Assembly: GCF_019704555.1 (NCBI RefSeq)
Contig: NZ_AP024745.1
Span: forward strand, 3,232,501 to 3,296,500
Length of the DNA stretch: 64,000 nt
From: Actinoplanes sp. L3-i22
Lineage (GTDB): Bacteria; Actinomycetota; Actinomycetes; Mycobacteriales; Micromonosporaceae
Direction: 5' to 3'
Positions 7,949 through 17,100 of this stretch are shown one piece after another. Position 1 is the stretch's first letter; each line of letters opens with the position of its first letter. The notes beneath the pieces were generated by a model. That model saw only the letters and a program-made list of their open reading frames with translations. It was not told the DNA's origin and searched no databases. Both the position numbers and the translations under genes were made by a program.

Positions 7949-9343
7949 GTGACCACTCTCGTATCGGACCGACCCGTCAAACGGCCGGCCCGGCCGATCG
8001 CCGCGGTGCTCGCCGCGGTCGGCATCCCGACCTTCATGGTCTCGCTGGACAACCTGGTGGTCAGCACGGCGCTGCCGGTGATCCGCACCGAACTGCACGC
8101 CTCGATCACCGACCTGCAGTGGTTCGTCAACGCGTACACGCTGCCGTTCGCGGCGTTCCTGCTCACCGCGGCCGCGCTCGGCGACCGGCTCGGCCGGCGG
8201 CGGATGTTCATCGGCGGCATCATCGTCTTCACGCTCGCCTCCGCGGCCGCCGCGCTCTCCACCGAGGCCTGGCAGCTCACCGCGTCCCGCGCGGTCCAGG
8301 GCCTGGGCGGCGCGGCGATCACCCCACTGGCGCTGACCCTGCTGGCCCGGGCGGTGCCGGACAACTTCCGCAACGCGGCGGTCGGCATCTGGGGCGGCAT
8401 CACCGGGCTCGGCGTCGCGGTCGGCCCGGTCGTCGGCGGCGCGGTCGTCAACGGGCTGCACTGGTCCTGGATCTTCTGGCTGAACGTGCCGGTCGGCGTG
8501 GTCGCGGTCGTCCTGGCGGCCACGGTCCTCGACGAGAGCCGTGGCGACGGGCGCCGGCTGGACCCGATCGGCCTGGTGCTCTCGGCCGGCGGGATGCTGC
8601 TGCTGATCTGGGGCGTCGTCGACGGGCCGGACCACGGCTGGACCTCCGGGCGGGTGCCGGTCATGCTCGGCGTGGCGGCCGTCATGCTCATCGGCTTCGT
8701 GGTCTGGCAGGCTCGCAACCGGACCCCGATGCTGCCGCTCCGGCTGTTCCGCGACCGCGGGTTCAGCCTGGTGAACGTGGTGACGCTGACGTTCTCGGCG
8801 GGCGCGTTCGGGTCGGTGTTCCTGCTCGCCCAGTTCTTCCAGGTGGTGCAGGGGCTGAGCCCGCTCGAGTCCGGCCTGCGCACCCTGCCGTGGACCGCGG
8901 CGCCGATGATCGTCGCGCCGCTGGCCGGTCTCTACGCCAGCCGGATCGGGCAGCGGACGCTGATCGTCGCCGGTCAGGTGTTCCTGGCGGGCGGGCTGCT
9001 GTGGATGGCGCTCGGCCTGTCGGTGACCGCTTCCTATACCTCGCTGATCGGGGCGTTCGTGCTCGCCGGGATCGGCATGGGGCTGACCTTCGCACCGGTC
9101 AGCACGATGGTCCTGGCCAGCGTCGACGTCGACTCGCAAGGGGTGGCGTCCGGCACCAACAACACGATCCGCGAGTTCGGGGTGGCGGCCGGGGTGGCGG
9201 CGCTGTCCTCGATCTTCAGCTCGCTGGGCGGGTTCAGCAGCTTCGACTCGTTCATCGACGGTACGCGGCCGGCGGTGCTGACCGGGGCGGCGGTGATCGC
9301 GGTGGGGGCGGTGGTGGCGTTGTGGCTTCCGCGGCGGGCTTGA
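7949..9343 (+). CDS. MFS drug transporter, DHA2 (EmrB/QacA) type
   Basis: A 464-residue integral membrane protein starting at GTG 7949, preceded by AGGGGGA at good spacing; further upstream in-frame codons run into the operator region and are rejected. Features include the DHA2 N-terminus (TFMVSLDNLVVSTALPVIRTELH, with the Asp and the SxALPxI motif), motif A (GDRLGRRRMF), motif C-like GIWGGITGLGVAVGPVVGGAVV and SWIFWLNVPVG. Hydrophobic segments fit 14 helices. It should export drugs or toxic metabolites by proton antiport, under control of the divergent TetR protein. Confidence 0.93.
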   Translation: MTTLVSDRPVKRPARPIAAVLAAVGIPTFMVSLDNLVVSTALPVIRTELHASITDLQWFVNAYTLPFAAFLLTAAALGDRLGRRRMFIGGIIVFTLASAAAALSTEAWQLTASRAVQGLGGAAITPLALTLLARAVPDNFRNAAVGIWGGITGLGVAVGPVVGGAVVNGLHWSWIFWLNVPVGVVAVVLAATVLDESRGDGRRLDPIGLVLSAGGMLLLIWGVVDGPDHGWTSGRVPVMLGVAAVMLIGFVVWQARNRTPMLPLRLFRDRGFSLVNVVTLTFSAGAFGSVFLLAQFFQVVQGLSPLESGLRTLPWTAAPMIVAPLAGLYASRIGQRTLIVAGQVFLAGGLLWMALGLSVTASYTSLIGAFVLAGIGMGLTFAPVSTMVLASVDVDSQGVASGTNNTIREFGVAAGVAALSSIFSSLGGFSSFDSFIDGTRPAVLTGAAVIAVGAVVALWLPRRA

Positions 9344-9423
9344 TGGGGGAGCTCGGGGTGGGTCGCGTTTGACTGGGCCGGTGGGGCGTGGGCTGGTGTT
9401 TGTGCTGGTCTGCGCTTTGCTGG

Positions 9424-9485
9424 TTATCCACAGTGTTGGTTTGTCCACAGGGTGGCTGCGTGATCTTGCGGGTTCGGGGGACAAT
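9424..9485 (+). promoter_or_regulatory. 62-bp composite motif with two DnaA-box-like sites (copy A)
   Basis: TTATCCACA (9424-9432), 8 nt, TTGTCCACAGG (9441-9451), 7 nt, CGTGATC (9459-9465), 14 nt, GACAAT (9480-9485). The same four blocks with the same spacers recur at 53121-53182. TTATCCACA and TTGTCCACA both match DnaA-box consensus forms. The role is not known. Confidence 0.6.
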
Positions 9486-9686
9486 TCTCGGTGTGGAGGT
9501 GGCCCCCCTTGGGTTGGGCGGGTTCTGCGCTGAACCCGGTGCCCCTACTCGAGACACCCCCCGGCGCGTGCCACTTCAGCCGCTGTCGGGCTCGTCGGCT
9601 CGCTCGGACGGCCCGCGGTGTTGCTCGGCCCCGGCACGCCCCGCCGCGCGGCACTGCCCGCTCCGGCCCGCCGCGCGGCACTGCCC

Positions 9687-9722
9687 GGCTCGGCTCGGCT
9701 TGGCTCGGCTCGGCTCGGCTCG
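9687..9722. repeat. GGCTC 5-bp tandem repeat
   Basis: Roughly seven head-to-tail copies of GGCTC, one with a T substitution, inside a longer region of related short repeats. Confidence 0.75.
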
Positions 9723-9947
9723 CGGTGTTACTCGGCTCGGGGCGCTGCCCGCCCCGGCGTTGCTCGGCTGGGGCGTTGCTCGGCTCGCGACGGCGCCCGG
9801 CTCGTGGCGCTGCTCGACTCGCGGCGCTGGCCGCCCATCCGCGGCGCTGCTGGGCTTGGGGCGCTGCTGGGCTTGGGGCGTTGCTCGGCTCGGGGCGCTG
9901 CTGGGCGGGGCGCTGCTCACCCCGTACCGAAGCAATTGTCTTTTGAT

Positions 9948-10814
9948 CTAGATGTTGTGTTTGAGGTAGGCGGGCTCGCGCCACCCCAGCATCGCCTCGG
10001 TCATCCGGATGGCGTCGCGAGCTGCGCGGACGTCGTGCACCCGCATGATCCGCGCGCCCCGGAGCAGGCTGAAGACGACCGTGGCCAGGGTGCCGGCGAG
10101 GCGTTCGCGCTGGGGGCGGTCGAGCGTCTCGCCGATGAAGTCCTTGTTGCTGAGCGCCGCCAGCATCGGGTAGCCGATCGCCGCGATCTCGTCGAGCCGG
10201 CGGGTCAGTTCCAGTGAGTGCAGCGTGTTCTTGTTCAGGTCGTGACCGGGATCGATGATGATCTGATCCGGTCGCACGCCCCGGGAGAGCGCGAGCTCCA
10301 CCTTCGCCCGGAGGAACGTGGCGACCTCGGCGGTGACGTCCTGGTACGCCGGGCTCGGGTAGAGCGTCCGCGGCGCCGCGAGACTGTGGCAGATGACCAG
10401 CTGGGCGTCGGTCCCGGCGACCGCGTCGGCCATCGCCGGATCCCGCAGGCCGGAGGTGTCGTTGACGACGCTGGCCCCGTGCCTGATCACCGCGGCGGCG
10501 ACCTCCGGGCGGAACGTGTCGACCGAGACGACGGCCAGGTCCCGGGCGGCCTCGACGACCGGGAGCACGCGGTCCAGCTCTTCGGCCGCGGAGACCTCCG
10601 GCCCGGGGGCGAACGGGACGCCGCCGATGTCGATCCAGTCGGCGCCCTCGGCGGCGGCGTGCCGGACCGCCTCGGTGGCCTTCTCCAGCGCGAACGTGCT
10701 GCCCTTGTCGTGGAACGAGTCGGGTGTCCGGTTCACGATCGCCATCACGACGGCCTGGCGGGAGAAATCGTGGATCCGGCCGCCGATGACCCGGGCGCCG
10801 CTGGTGTCGCTCAC
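9948..10814 (-). CDS. FolP2-like dihydropteroate synthase paralogue
   Basis: A 288-residue TIM-barrel protein starting at GTG 10814 (the longer frame to 10865 would overlap the divergent gene). Pterin-binding landmarks are present but altered from classical FolP: MAIVNRTPDSFHDKG instead of NVTPDSFSDGG, then DWIDIGGVPFAPG, VSVDTFRPEVA, VNDTSG, and a C-terminal RIMRVHDVRA. These changes match the actinobacterial FolP2 branch, a paralogue that in mycobacteria is reported to lack ordinary dihydropteroate synthase activity. No folate genes are adjacent, which supports a specialised role. Product family firm, catalysis uncertain. Confidence 0.88.
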   Translation of the reverse strand: MSDTSGARVIGGRIHDFSRQAVVMAIVNRTPDSFHDKGSTFALEKATEAVRHAAAEGADWIDIGGVPFAPGPEVSAAEELDRVLPVVEAARDLAVVSVDTFRPEVAAAVIRHGASVVNDTSGLRDPAMADAVAGTDAQLVICHSLAAPRTLYPSPAYQDVTAEVATFLRAKVELALSRGVRPDQIIIDPGHDLNKNTLHSLELTRRLDEIAAIGYPMLAALSNKDFIGETLDRPQRERLAGTLATVVFSLLRGARIMRVHDVRAARDAIRMTEAMLGWREPAYLKHNI

Positions 10815-10852
10815 AATCGGCGACCCTAACAGCGGCTGGTTAGCTTGCCGGT

Positions 10853-11374
10853 ATGCCCATCCCACTCGCGCGGACGACCGCCGAGACCACGCTCTTCCTG
10901 GAACTTCACCCGTGCCCGTGCGGTGACGGCAATTTCCCTGGTCAGGGGTTGCCGTGGAGCGCGTCGGTGCTGACCGTCGGGGCTCCCGGCGGGGCGCACA
11001 CCGTGCGGTACGCCTGGGACTGCCCGGGGTGCGGGCGGCGGCGGGCGTACGACTTCCGTACCCCGGCCGAGCCCGAGCCGTTCCCCCACGCGGGTGAGAA
11101 TTTCCGCTGGGGTGACGGGGCCCGGCCGTCCGAGCTGCTCGATCCGGGTCAGTGGATGCTGATCGCCGACCGGTTCGCGGCGCGGGACGGGGCCCGGGCC
11201 GCGGCCGCCGTCGACGAGGTGCTGCTCTTCGTCACCCGCGGGTCGCTCCTGCGGCGGTGGTCGGTGCCGCGGTCGGCGTTCCGGTCCCGGGCCGGTCGGG
11301 CGCGGTATCGGCGGAACCGGGGCGAGTTCTCCCGGGAACGACTGGAGAGTGCCCGGGACCGTTTGCGCTTGTGA
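10853..11374 (+). CDS. Hypothetical protein with CPCG/CPGC zinc-ribbon-like cysteines
   Basis: A 173-residue protein I do not recognise. Two cysteine pairs, HPCPCGDG near residue 20 and CPGCGRRR near residue 57, suggest a zinc ribbon in the N-terminal half. The C-terminal third is highly basic (RSRAGRARYRRNRGEFSRERLESARDRL) and helical, compatible with nucleic-acid contact. It is divergent from the folP2-like gene (38-bp gap) and followed by the chemoreceptor gene 12 bp on. Codon pattern looks genuinely coding. Confidence 0.7.
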   Translation: MPIPLARTTAETTLFLELHPCPCGDGNFPGQGLPWSASVLTVGAPGGAHTVRYAWDCPGCGRRRAYDFRTPAEPEPFPHAGENFRWGDGARPSELLDPGQWMLIADRFAARDGARAAAAVDEVLLFVTRGSLLRRWSVPRSAFRSRAGRARYRRNRGEFSRERLESARDRLRL

Positions 11375-11386
11375 GACCGTGGACCG

Positions 11387-12970
11387 GTGAGGCTGCTGAC
11401 CGATCGGCGCGTCGGGACGAAGATCATGTTCGCGGTGCTGGTGGTCGCCGCGCTCAGCGTGACCGACGGCCTGTTCGCGATGGGCAGCCTGGGCGCGACC
11501 AACGGCATGGTCAAGACCGGCTATCAGCACAGCCTGGAGCTGGAGACGATCGGGAACCTGCGCAGCGCGGTGAACCGCGCCTGGCTGGCGGCCGACGACG
11601 ACCTGCTCGCGACCGACGACGCCGCCCGGCAGGCCGCGGCGACCGCGCTGGCCACCGCCGAGGATCAGATCGAGCAGTACGCGACCAGGTACCAGGGCTA
11701 CTCCCCGGACGCGGCCGCCTCGACGGCGCTCGCCGCGTTCCGGAGCGCCTGGTCGCAGTACGTGGACGTGCTGCGGAACACGCTGCTGCCGATGGCCGGC
11801 GGGAACCGTCCCCGGATCAACGCGGTGCGGGCGAAGCAGGTCACCCCGCTGATGACCGAGGTCCGGGCGCAGCTCACCAGCCTCTCCGACCTGACCGTGC
11901 AGGAGACCGCCGCGCAGGAGACCGTCGCCGAGGACCGCTACCAGTCCACCAAGTGGCGGGTGCTGCTGATGTTGACGCTCAGCGCGCTGCTCGGGGTGGC
12001 GCTGGCGGTGGTGGCGAGCCGGATGATCGTGCGGCCGTTGTCCCGGTGCGTGGCCGTGCTGGACCGGATCCGCGACGGTGACCTCACCGCCCGCGCGGAC
12101 GTCGAGAGCAAGGACGAGGTCGGCCGGATGGCCGAGGCGCTGAACCACACCGCCGAGGCGATGGACACGATGGTGGGGCGGGTGCGGAGCAGCGCCGACG
12201 TGCTGGCGTCCGCGTCCGAGGAGCTGTCCACCGTCTCCGGCCAGCTGTCGGTCTCCGCCGAGGAGACGTCGGCGCAGGTCAGCACGGTGTCCGAGTCGGC
12301 CGGGCGGGTCAGTGACGGGGTCCAGGCGGTCTCCGCCGGGGCCGACGAGATGGGCGTGTCGATCCGGGAGATCGCGAACAGCGCGAACGAGGCCGCCGGG
12401 GTGGCGGCCGAGGCGGCCCGGACCGCGGAGCACACCAACACCAGCGTGACCCGGCTCGGGGCGGCGTCCGCGCAGATCAGCACCGTGGTCGCGCTGATCA
12501 CCTCGATCGCCGAGCAGACGAACCTGCTGGCGCTCAACGCGACCATCGAGGCGGCCCGGGCGGGGGAGATGGGCAAGGGCTTCGCGGTGGTCGCGGCCGA
12601 GGTCAAGGATCTGGCGCAGGAGACCGCCCGGGCCACCCAGGAGATCACCGCGCAGGTGGCCGCGATCCAGGACGAGACGGACGGGGCGGTGCACGCGATC
12701 GGGCAGATCGCGGCGGTGATCGCGACGATCAACGAGTATGCGACGACGATCGCGGCGGCGGTCGAGGAGCAGACGGCGACGACCGCGGAGATCGCCCGGA
12801 GCGTGGGGCAGGCGGCGGAGGGGTCGACGGCGATCGCGGGGACCATCGCGGGGGTGGCGCAGGCGGCGCAGCAGGTCACCGCCGGGGCGACCGAAACCCA
12901 GCACACCGCGGCGGAGCTGGCCCGGACGGCGGCGGAGTTGCAGGCTACCGTTGCGGCGTACCGGACCTGA
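11387..12970 (+). CDS. Methyl-accepting chemotaxis protein
   Basis: A 527-residue receptor: short cytoplasmic N-terminus, membrane segment about 13-33, periplasmic helical sensor region (about 35-188, four-helix-bundle type), second membrane segment about 190-207, HAMP domain ([25 protein letters not shown]) and a long signalling coiled coil. The conserved hairpin tip is visible ([20 protein letters not shown], then [13 protein letters not shown]). It would pass ligand signals to CheA/CheW. No other che gene is in the window, so it works with a chemotaxis system elsewhere; this fits a motile (for example zoosporic) actinomycete. Confidence 0.95.
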   Translation: MRLLTDRRVGTKIMFAVLVVAALSVTDGLFAMGSLGATNGMVKTGYQHSLELETIGNLRSAVNRAWLAADDDLLATDDAARQAAATALATAEDQIEQYATRYQGYSPDAAASTALAAFRSAWSQYVDVLRNTLLPMAGGNRPRINAVRAKQVTPLMTEVRAQLTSLSDLTVQETAAQETVAEDRYQSTKWRVLLMLTLSALLGVALAVVASRMIVRPLSRCVAVLDRIRDGDLTARADVESKDEVGRMAEALNHTAEAMDTMVGRVRSSADVLASASEELSTVSGQLSVSAEETSAQVSTVSESAGRVSDGVQAVSAGADEMGVSIREIANSANEAAGVAAEAARTAEHTNTSVTRLGAASAQISTVVALITSIAEQTNLLALNATIEAARAGEMGKGFAVVAAEVKDLAQETARATQEITAQVAAIQDETDGAVHAIGQIAAVIATINEYATTIAAAVEEQTATTAEIARSVGQAAEGSTAIAGTIAGVAQAAQQVTAGATETQHTAAELARTAAELQATVAAYRT

Positions 12971-12982
12971 TTGAATCTCGGG

Positions 12983-13546
12983 GTGGCTCATTCCGAGGTG
13001 CGGTTGATCGGTCCGGCCGGCCTGCCCGACGCCGACATTTCCGAAATTTCGTCTTTAGTGGGGTCGTTGGTTGCCGGGGGAGCGGCTCTGGGGTGGGTCA
13101 CGCCGCCCTCGTCCTCGGAGGTCGCGGCGCTGCTCGGCGACGTGATCGCCGGCATCGCGACGGGCGACGCGGCGCTGGCGGTGGCCTTCGAGCCGGCCGG
13201 CCCGGTCGGGTTCGGCTACTGGCAGCGTTACGCACGGCCGACCCATCGCGTGAACGCCGACATCGAAAAAGTCGCGATAAACCCGAAATTCCAGGGCAAA
13301 GGCCTCGGCCGTACGATCATGAGCGCGCTGATCGAGGCCGCCGTCACCGCCTCGATCGAAACCCTGACCCTGGACGTCCGCGGCGACAACCTCCGCGCGG
13401 CCGCCCTCTACGAGTCCCTGGGCTTCCGCCGCTACGGCACCCTGGACCGTTTCGTCGCCTTCGGCCCGGCCCGCTACGACAAACTGCTCTACGCCCTCGA
13501 CCTACGCGCCATCACCGTTCCCGATTCATCTCGCTATCGATCATGA
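12983..13546 (+). CDS. GNAT-family N-acetyltransferase
   Basis: About 187 residues from GTG 12983 (a TTG directly after the chemoreceptor stop at 12971 is an alternative). The acetyl-CoA site is clear: KVAINPKFQGKGLGRTIMSALIEAA with the Q/R-x-x-G-x-G/A pattern, followed by LTLDVRGDNLRAAALYESLGFRRYG. The substrate cannot be told. It sits 12 bp after the chemoreceptor on the same strand and converges on a TetR gene. Confidence 0.85.
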   Translation: MAHSEVRLIGPAGLPDADISEISSLVGSLVAGGAALGWVTPPSSSEVAALLGDVIAGIATGDAALAVAFEPAGPVGFGYWQRYARPTHRVNADIEKVAINPKFQGKGLGRTIMSALIEAAVTASIETLTLDVRGDNLRAAALYESLGFRRYGTLDRFVAFGPARYDKLLYALDLRAITVPDSSRYRS

Positions 13547-13593
13547 CGAAGAACTGGAGCATCTGATCCATTCGAGGCCTCCTCGGTGGAGTC

Positions 13594-14160
13594 TCATTCT
13601 CGTTCGCGGGACCCGGGCGTGGTGTGGACCAGTTCGGTCACCCAGGTGACGGCGACCGGGGCCTGCTCCGGCGGGCCGTTGTGCAGGCCGTCCACGATCA
13701 GCCAGATGCGGTCCGCGAGCAGGTCGTCGCCGCCGAGTTCGGTCACCAGCCGGTCGATCAGCGTGCGGCTGTCCGTCAGGTAACCGCGCGCGACCTCGGC
13801 CGGCTCGTCCGTCGCGCCCGGGAACTCGGTCAGGTAGTTGCGGAACGCGCACCCCCGCCAGCCCGGCCGCCGGGTATTTTCCGCGATCTCGGTGACCAGC
13901 GCGATCAGTTGCGTGGCCGGCCCGTGTGCCCAGCGCAGCGCCTCGGCGGTGGCCTGCTCGCGCTCGCGGCGGGACAGTCGCAGGTAGGCCGCGGCCAGCT
14001 CGGTCTTGCTCGGGAAGTGCCGGTAGAGCAGGTTCTTCCCGCACCCGGCCACCTCGACGACCTGGGCCATCCCGACCGCGCGGACGCCGTACCGGTAGAA
14101 CAGTCCGGCGGCCGCGGTCAGGATCGTGTCGCGGGTGCCCGGGACCGGCGTGCGTGCCAT
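13594..14160 (-). CDS. TetR-family transcriptional regulator
   Basis: A 188-residue regulator starting at ATG 14160 (MARTPVPGTRDTILTAAAGLFYRYGVRAVGMAQVVEVAGCGKNLLYRHFPSKTELAAAYL). The helix-turn-helix and the variable C-terminal domain are typical. The gene lies 10 bp after the cydDC stop on the same strand, but a perfect 14-bp palindrome (14176-14189) immediately before it suggests its own promoter and autoregulation. Targets are unknown; it may be unrelated to cyd. Confidence 0.88.
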   Translation of the reverse strand: MARTPVPGTRDTILTAAAGLFYRYGVRAVGMAQVVEVAGCGKNLLYRHFPSKTELAAAYLRLSRREREQATAEALRWAHGPATQLIALVTEIAENTRRPGWRGCAFRNYLTEFPGATDEPAEVARGYLTDSRTLIDRLVTELGGDDLLADRIWLIVDGLHNGPPEQAPVAVTWVTELVHTTPGSRERE

Positions 14161-14170
14161 GATCCTCAGC

Positions 14171-17100
14171 CTAGAGGACCGATCGGTCCAATCCGACATT
14201 TAGCTTGCCATCGGACAGCTCGTAGATATTCTCCACCAGATCCAGGCCCTCCATTCGGTGCGCGAAGATCAACACGGTCCGCCCGGACGCCGCGTCCAGC
14301 AGGTCCGCCATCAACTCGCGCGCGCCGGCCTCGTCGATCCCCTCGGTCGGCTCGTCCAGGATCAGCAGCGCCGGATCGGCGAGCAGCGCCCGCGCGGTCG
14401 CGAACCGTCGCCGCTGCCCACCCGACATCGTGCTGCCCCCGGTCCCGAGCCAGGCGTCGAGCCCGTCCGGCAGCCCGGCCAGCCACGACCCGAGACCCAC
14501 CCTGCGCAAAACCCCCAAAAGCTGCGGATCGGTCGCGGCCGGCGACGCGAGACGAAGATTTTCCCGTACGGACGAAGCGAACACGTGTCCGGTCTCGTCC
14601 CCGACGAGCACCACCTTCCCACCGACCCGGACCTCCCCGGCGCGGGCCCCGAGCAGCCCGCCGAGCACCGCCCCGAACGTCGACTTCCCGCAGCCGGACC
14701 GCCCGGTGACCGCAACCCGGGCCCCCGGTGCGAGCACCAGATCCACGCCGTCGAGCGCGGGCTCCACGCCCGGATCCCACCCCGCCACAAGTCCGCGAAC
14801 GATCACCGCCCCGTCGACGTCAACGGGGTCAACTCCGACGAGCCGCCCGCGCTCAAGCCGCCCCACGTCCCCCGTGCCGCCCGTGTTCCCCGTGCCGCCC
14901 GTGCCGCCCGTGTTCCCCGTGCCGCCCGTGTTCCCCGTGCCGCCCGTGTTCCCCGTGCCGCCCGTGTTCCCCGTGCCGCCCGTGTTCCCCGTGCCGCCCG
15001 TGTTCCCCGTGCCGTTGGCGTTTTCCGTTCTGCCCGAGGCGCCCGCCGCGTCCGCGATCCCCGATTCCTCGAAGATCCCGGCCGCGCCGACCGGAGTTTC
15101 CGCGCTAGAAGCGGCGGCGCGGCCCAGAGTTTCCGCGGGAGGAGTGCCGGCACGGCTCGGAGTTTCCGCAGTAGGAACGGCGGCCCGGCCCGGAGTTTCC
15201 GCGGTAGGAGCGGCGGCCCGGCCCGGAGTTTCCGCGGTGAGAGCGGCAACGCGACGCTCGGCCCCGGCGGCCTGGCGGCGGGCTGTCGCCGCATCGGGCA
15301 TGGCGACCAGCGGCTCGCCCAAGGCGATCACCCCGAGCAACACGACCGCACTCCACTCCGCGGAGACTCCCGCGCCGCCCAGGGCAACGGCGGTCCCGGC
15401 GGCCGCCACCGCCCATCCAAGATGGGCAACTGCCGCGGCCGATCCCGACATCCGCGCCGCCCGCGCCTCCAGCGCCGCGAGGGTCCGGCTCCTTTCCTGC
15501 GGTACGCCGGACCGCCCGGCCCCGGCCCCCAACTCCTCCACACCGTCGACCGTCTCGACCATCGCGTCCCGCAGCGCGGCCCGCGCCACCCCGGTAGCGG
15601 CGTCCTGCCGGTCCACCTGCCACCCCGCCACCAGCGGAGCGACCACCCCGGAGATCAGCACACCGAGCGCGATCGCCCCCGCGACACCGGGCACGATCCC
15701 GATCGCCGCCGCCCCGCCGATCCCGACCGTGATCATCGCGGTCAACGCCGGCAGCCACCCGCGCAGCAGCCCGTCCACGCGTGCGTCCACATCGTCGACG
15801 AGCCGCGTGAGCAGATCCCCGCGCCGATGCAGGTGAGCCCCCGGCACCCGGGGAATGAGCTGCGCATACACGGCCGCCCGCCGACTCCCCAACCGAGCGA
15901 ACGCCACATCGTGCGCGACGAGCCGCTCCAGATACCGAAGCAGCGGCCGCGCCACCGCACTACCCCGCACCAGCACCACCGCCGCCGAGAGCGTCAGCAC
16001 CGGCGGCAAGGTGGCCGCCCGCACCAGAAGCCAAGCCGCCGACCCGGTCAGCAGCACCCCGCCGAGGACCGCCCCCACCCCCAGCGCGACCGCCACCCAC
16101 GGCCGCCGCCACCACACGTCCACCGCGCGAGCTGCAGGCCGTGCCTCCGCCGGCTGGGCTTCGTGCCGCGCGTCCACTGCCCGGGCCGCCGGTCGCGGCT
16201 CTGCCGGCTGGGCTTCGCGCTGCGCGTCCACCGTCCGGGCCGCCGGTCGCGGCTCTGCCGGCTGGGCTTCGCGCTGCGCGTCCACTGCCCGGGCATCGGG
16301 CTGCGCACTTGTCGGCAGTATGCGCGGGAGCAAGGATTGATCTTGAGCGGCCGCGGACGGGATCTGGCTAGCGGCCAGGGGCGTCTCGGAGGCGTCCTCT
16401 GCGCAGGCCGGAAACGGGGCGCGAACGTCGACGACCCGGTCGGCGGCAGCCAGGAGCGCGGGCCGATGCGCCACCACCAGGACAGCACAGTCCCGCCGCG
16501 CGAACTCCCGCAACCGAGCGACCACCAGTTGCTCGGAGTCCGGGTCGAGGTGGGCGGTGGGCTCGTCCAGCAGAAGGGTCACCACCGGGAGCGGCCGGCG
16601 CTTCGGGCCGGGTTCGTCCCGACGGCTCCGGTCGGCGGCGCGCTGGACGGTGGCGGCGGCGCGGCCGGCCCGGTGCAGGAGCGCCGCCAGGGCCAGGCGC
16701 TGGCGCTGGCCGGCGGAGATGCCGTTGCCGTGCTCGCCGAGCGCGGTACCCGCGGTGACCTCGGTGTCCAGCCCGACCATGTGCAGCGCGGCCCGGATCT
16801 CCTCGCCGGTCGCATCCGCCGCGAAGGCCTCACCCACGGTCCGGGCGTGCGGCAGCGCGGGCCGCTGTGACAGATGGAAGGCCCGTCCCACCGCCACCGC
16901 CCCCGCGTCGGCCGGGTGCAGCCCGGCGAACACCCGCAGCGCGGTGCTCTTCCCGGCCCCGGACGGCCCGCGCAGCGCGACGACCTCCCCGACTCGAACC
17001 GCCAGATCGTCCAGCCGCAACGCATCGCCGGCCGCGTCCGGGTAGGACGCCCGCACCCCCGCAGCAAGCACCCCCCACCGATCCGCGACCCGGCCGGCCC

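Larger units (their letters stand above)
9344..9947. other. 604-bp gap: DnaA-box-like element plus GC repeats
   Basis: No gene is supported. The left part carries the 62-bp composite motif at 9424-9485. From about 9600 to 9915 the sequence is a patchwork of short repeats built on GGCTC, GCGCTGC and CCGCGCGGCACTG. These create open frames on both strands with low-complexity Ala/Arg/Pro products and no coding character. Confidence 0.6.

Noticed and set aside
9424..9449. Chromosome origin candidate from DnaA-box-like sequences
   Set aside because: Only two boxes, no AT-rich unwinding region, and no dnaA, dnaN, gyr or parAB genes nearby; same for 53121-53146.
7259..9484. 741-codon open frame opposite the MFS gene
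   Set aside because: Spans tetR in another frame and the MFS gene antisense, with no recognisable domain.
10826..12991. 721-codon open frame opposite the chemoreceptor
   Set aside because: Shadow of the chemoreceptor; Arg/Gly/Leu repeats only.
14872..15014. CRISPR-like array
   Set aside because: Units are contiguous without spacers, lie inside cydDC in frame, and no cas genes are present.
14258..16870. 870-codon open frame opposite cydDC
   Set aside because: Antisense of a conserved fused exporter; repetitive products come from the tandem repeats.
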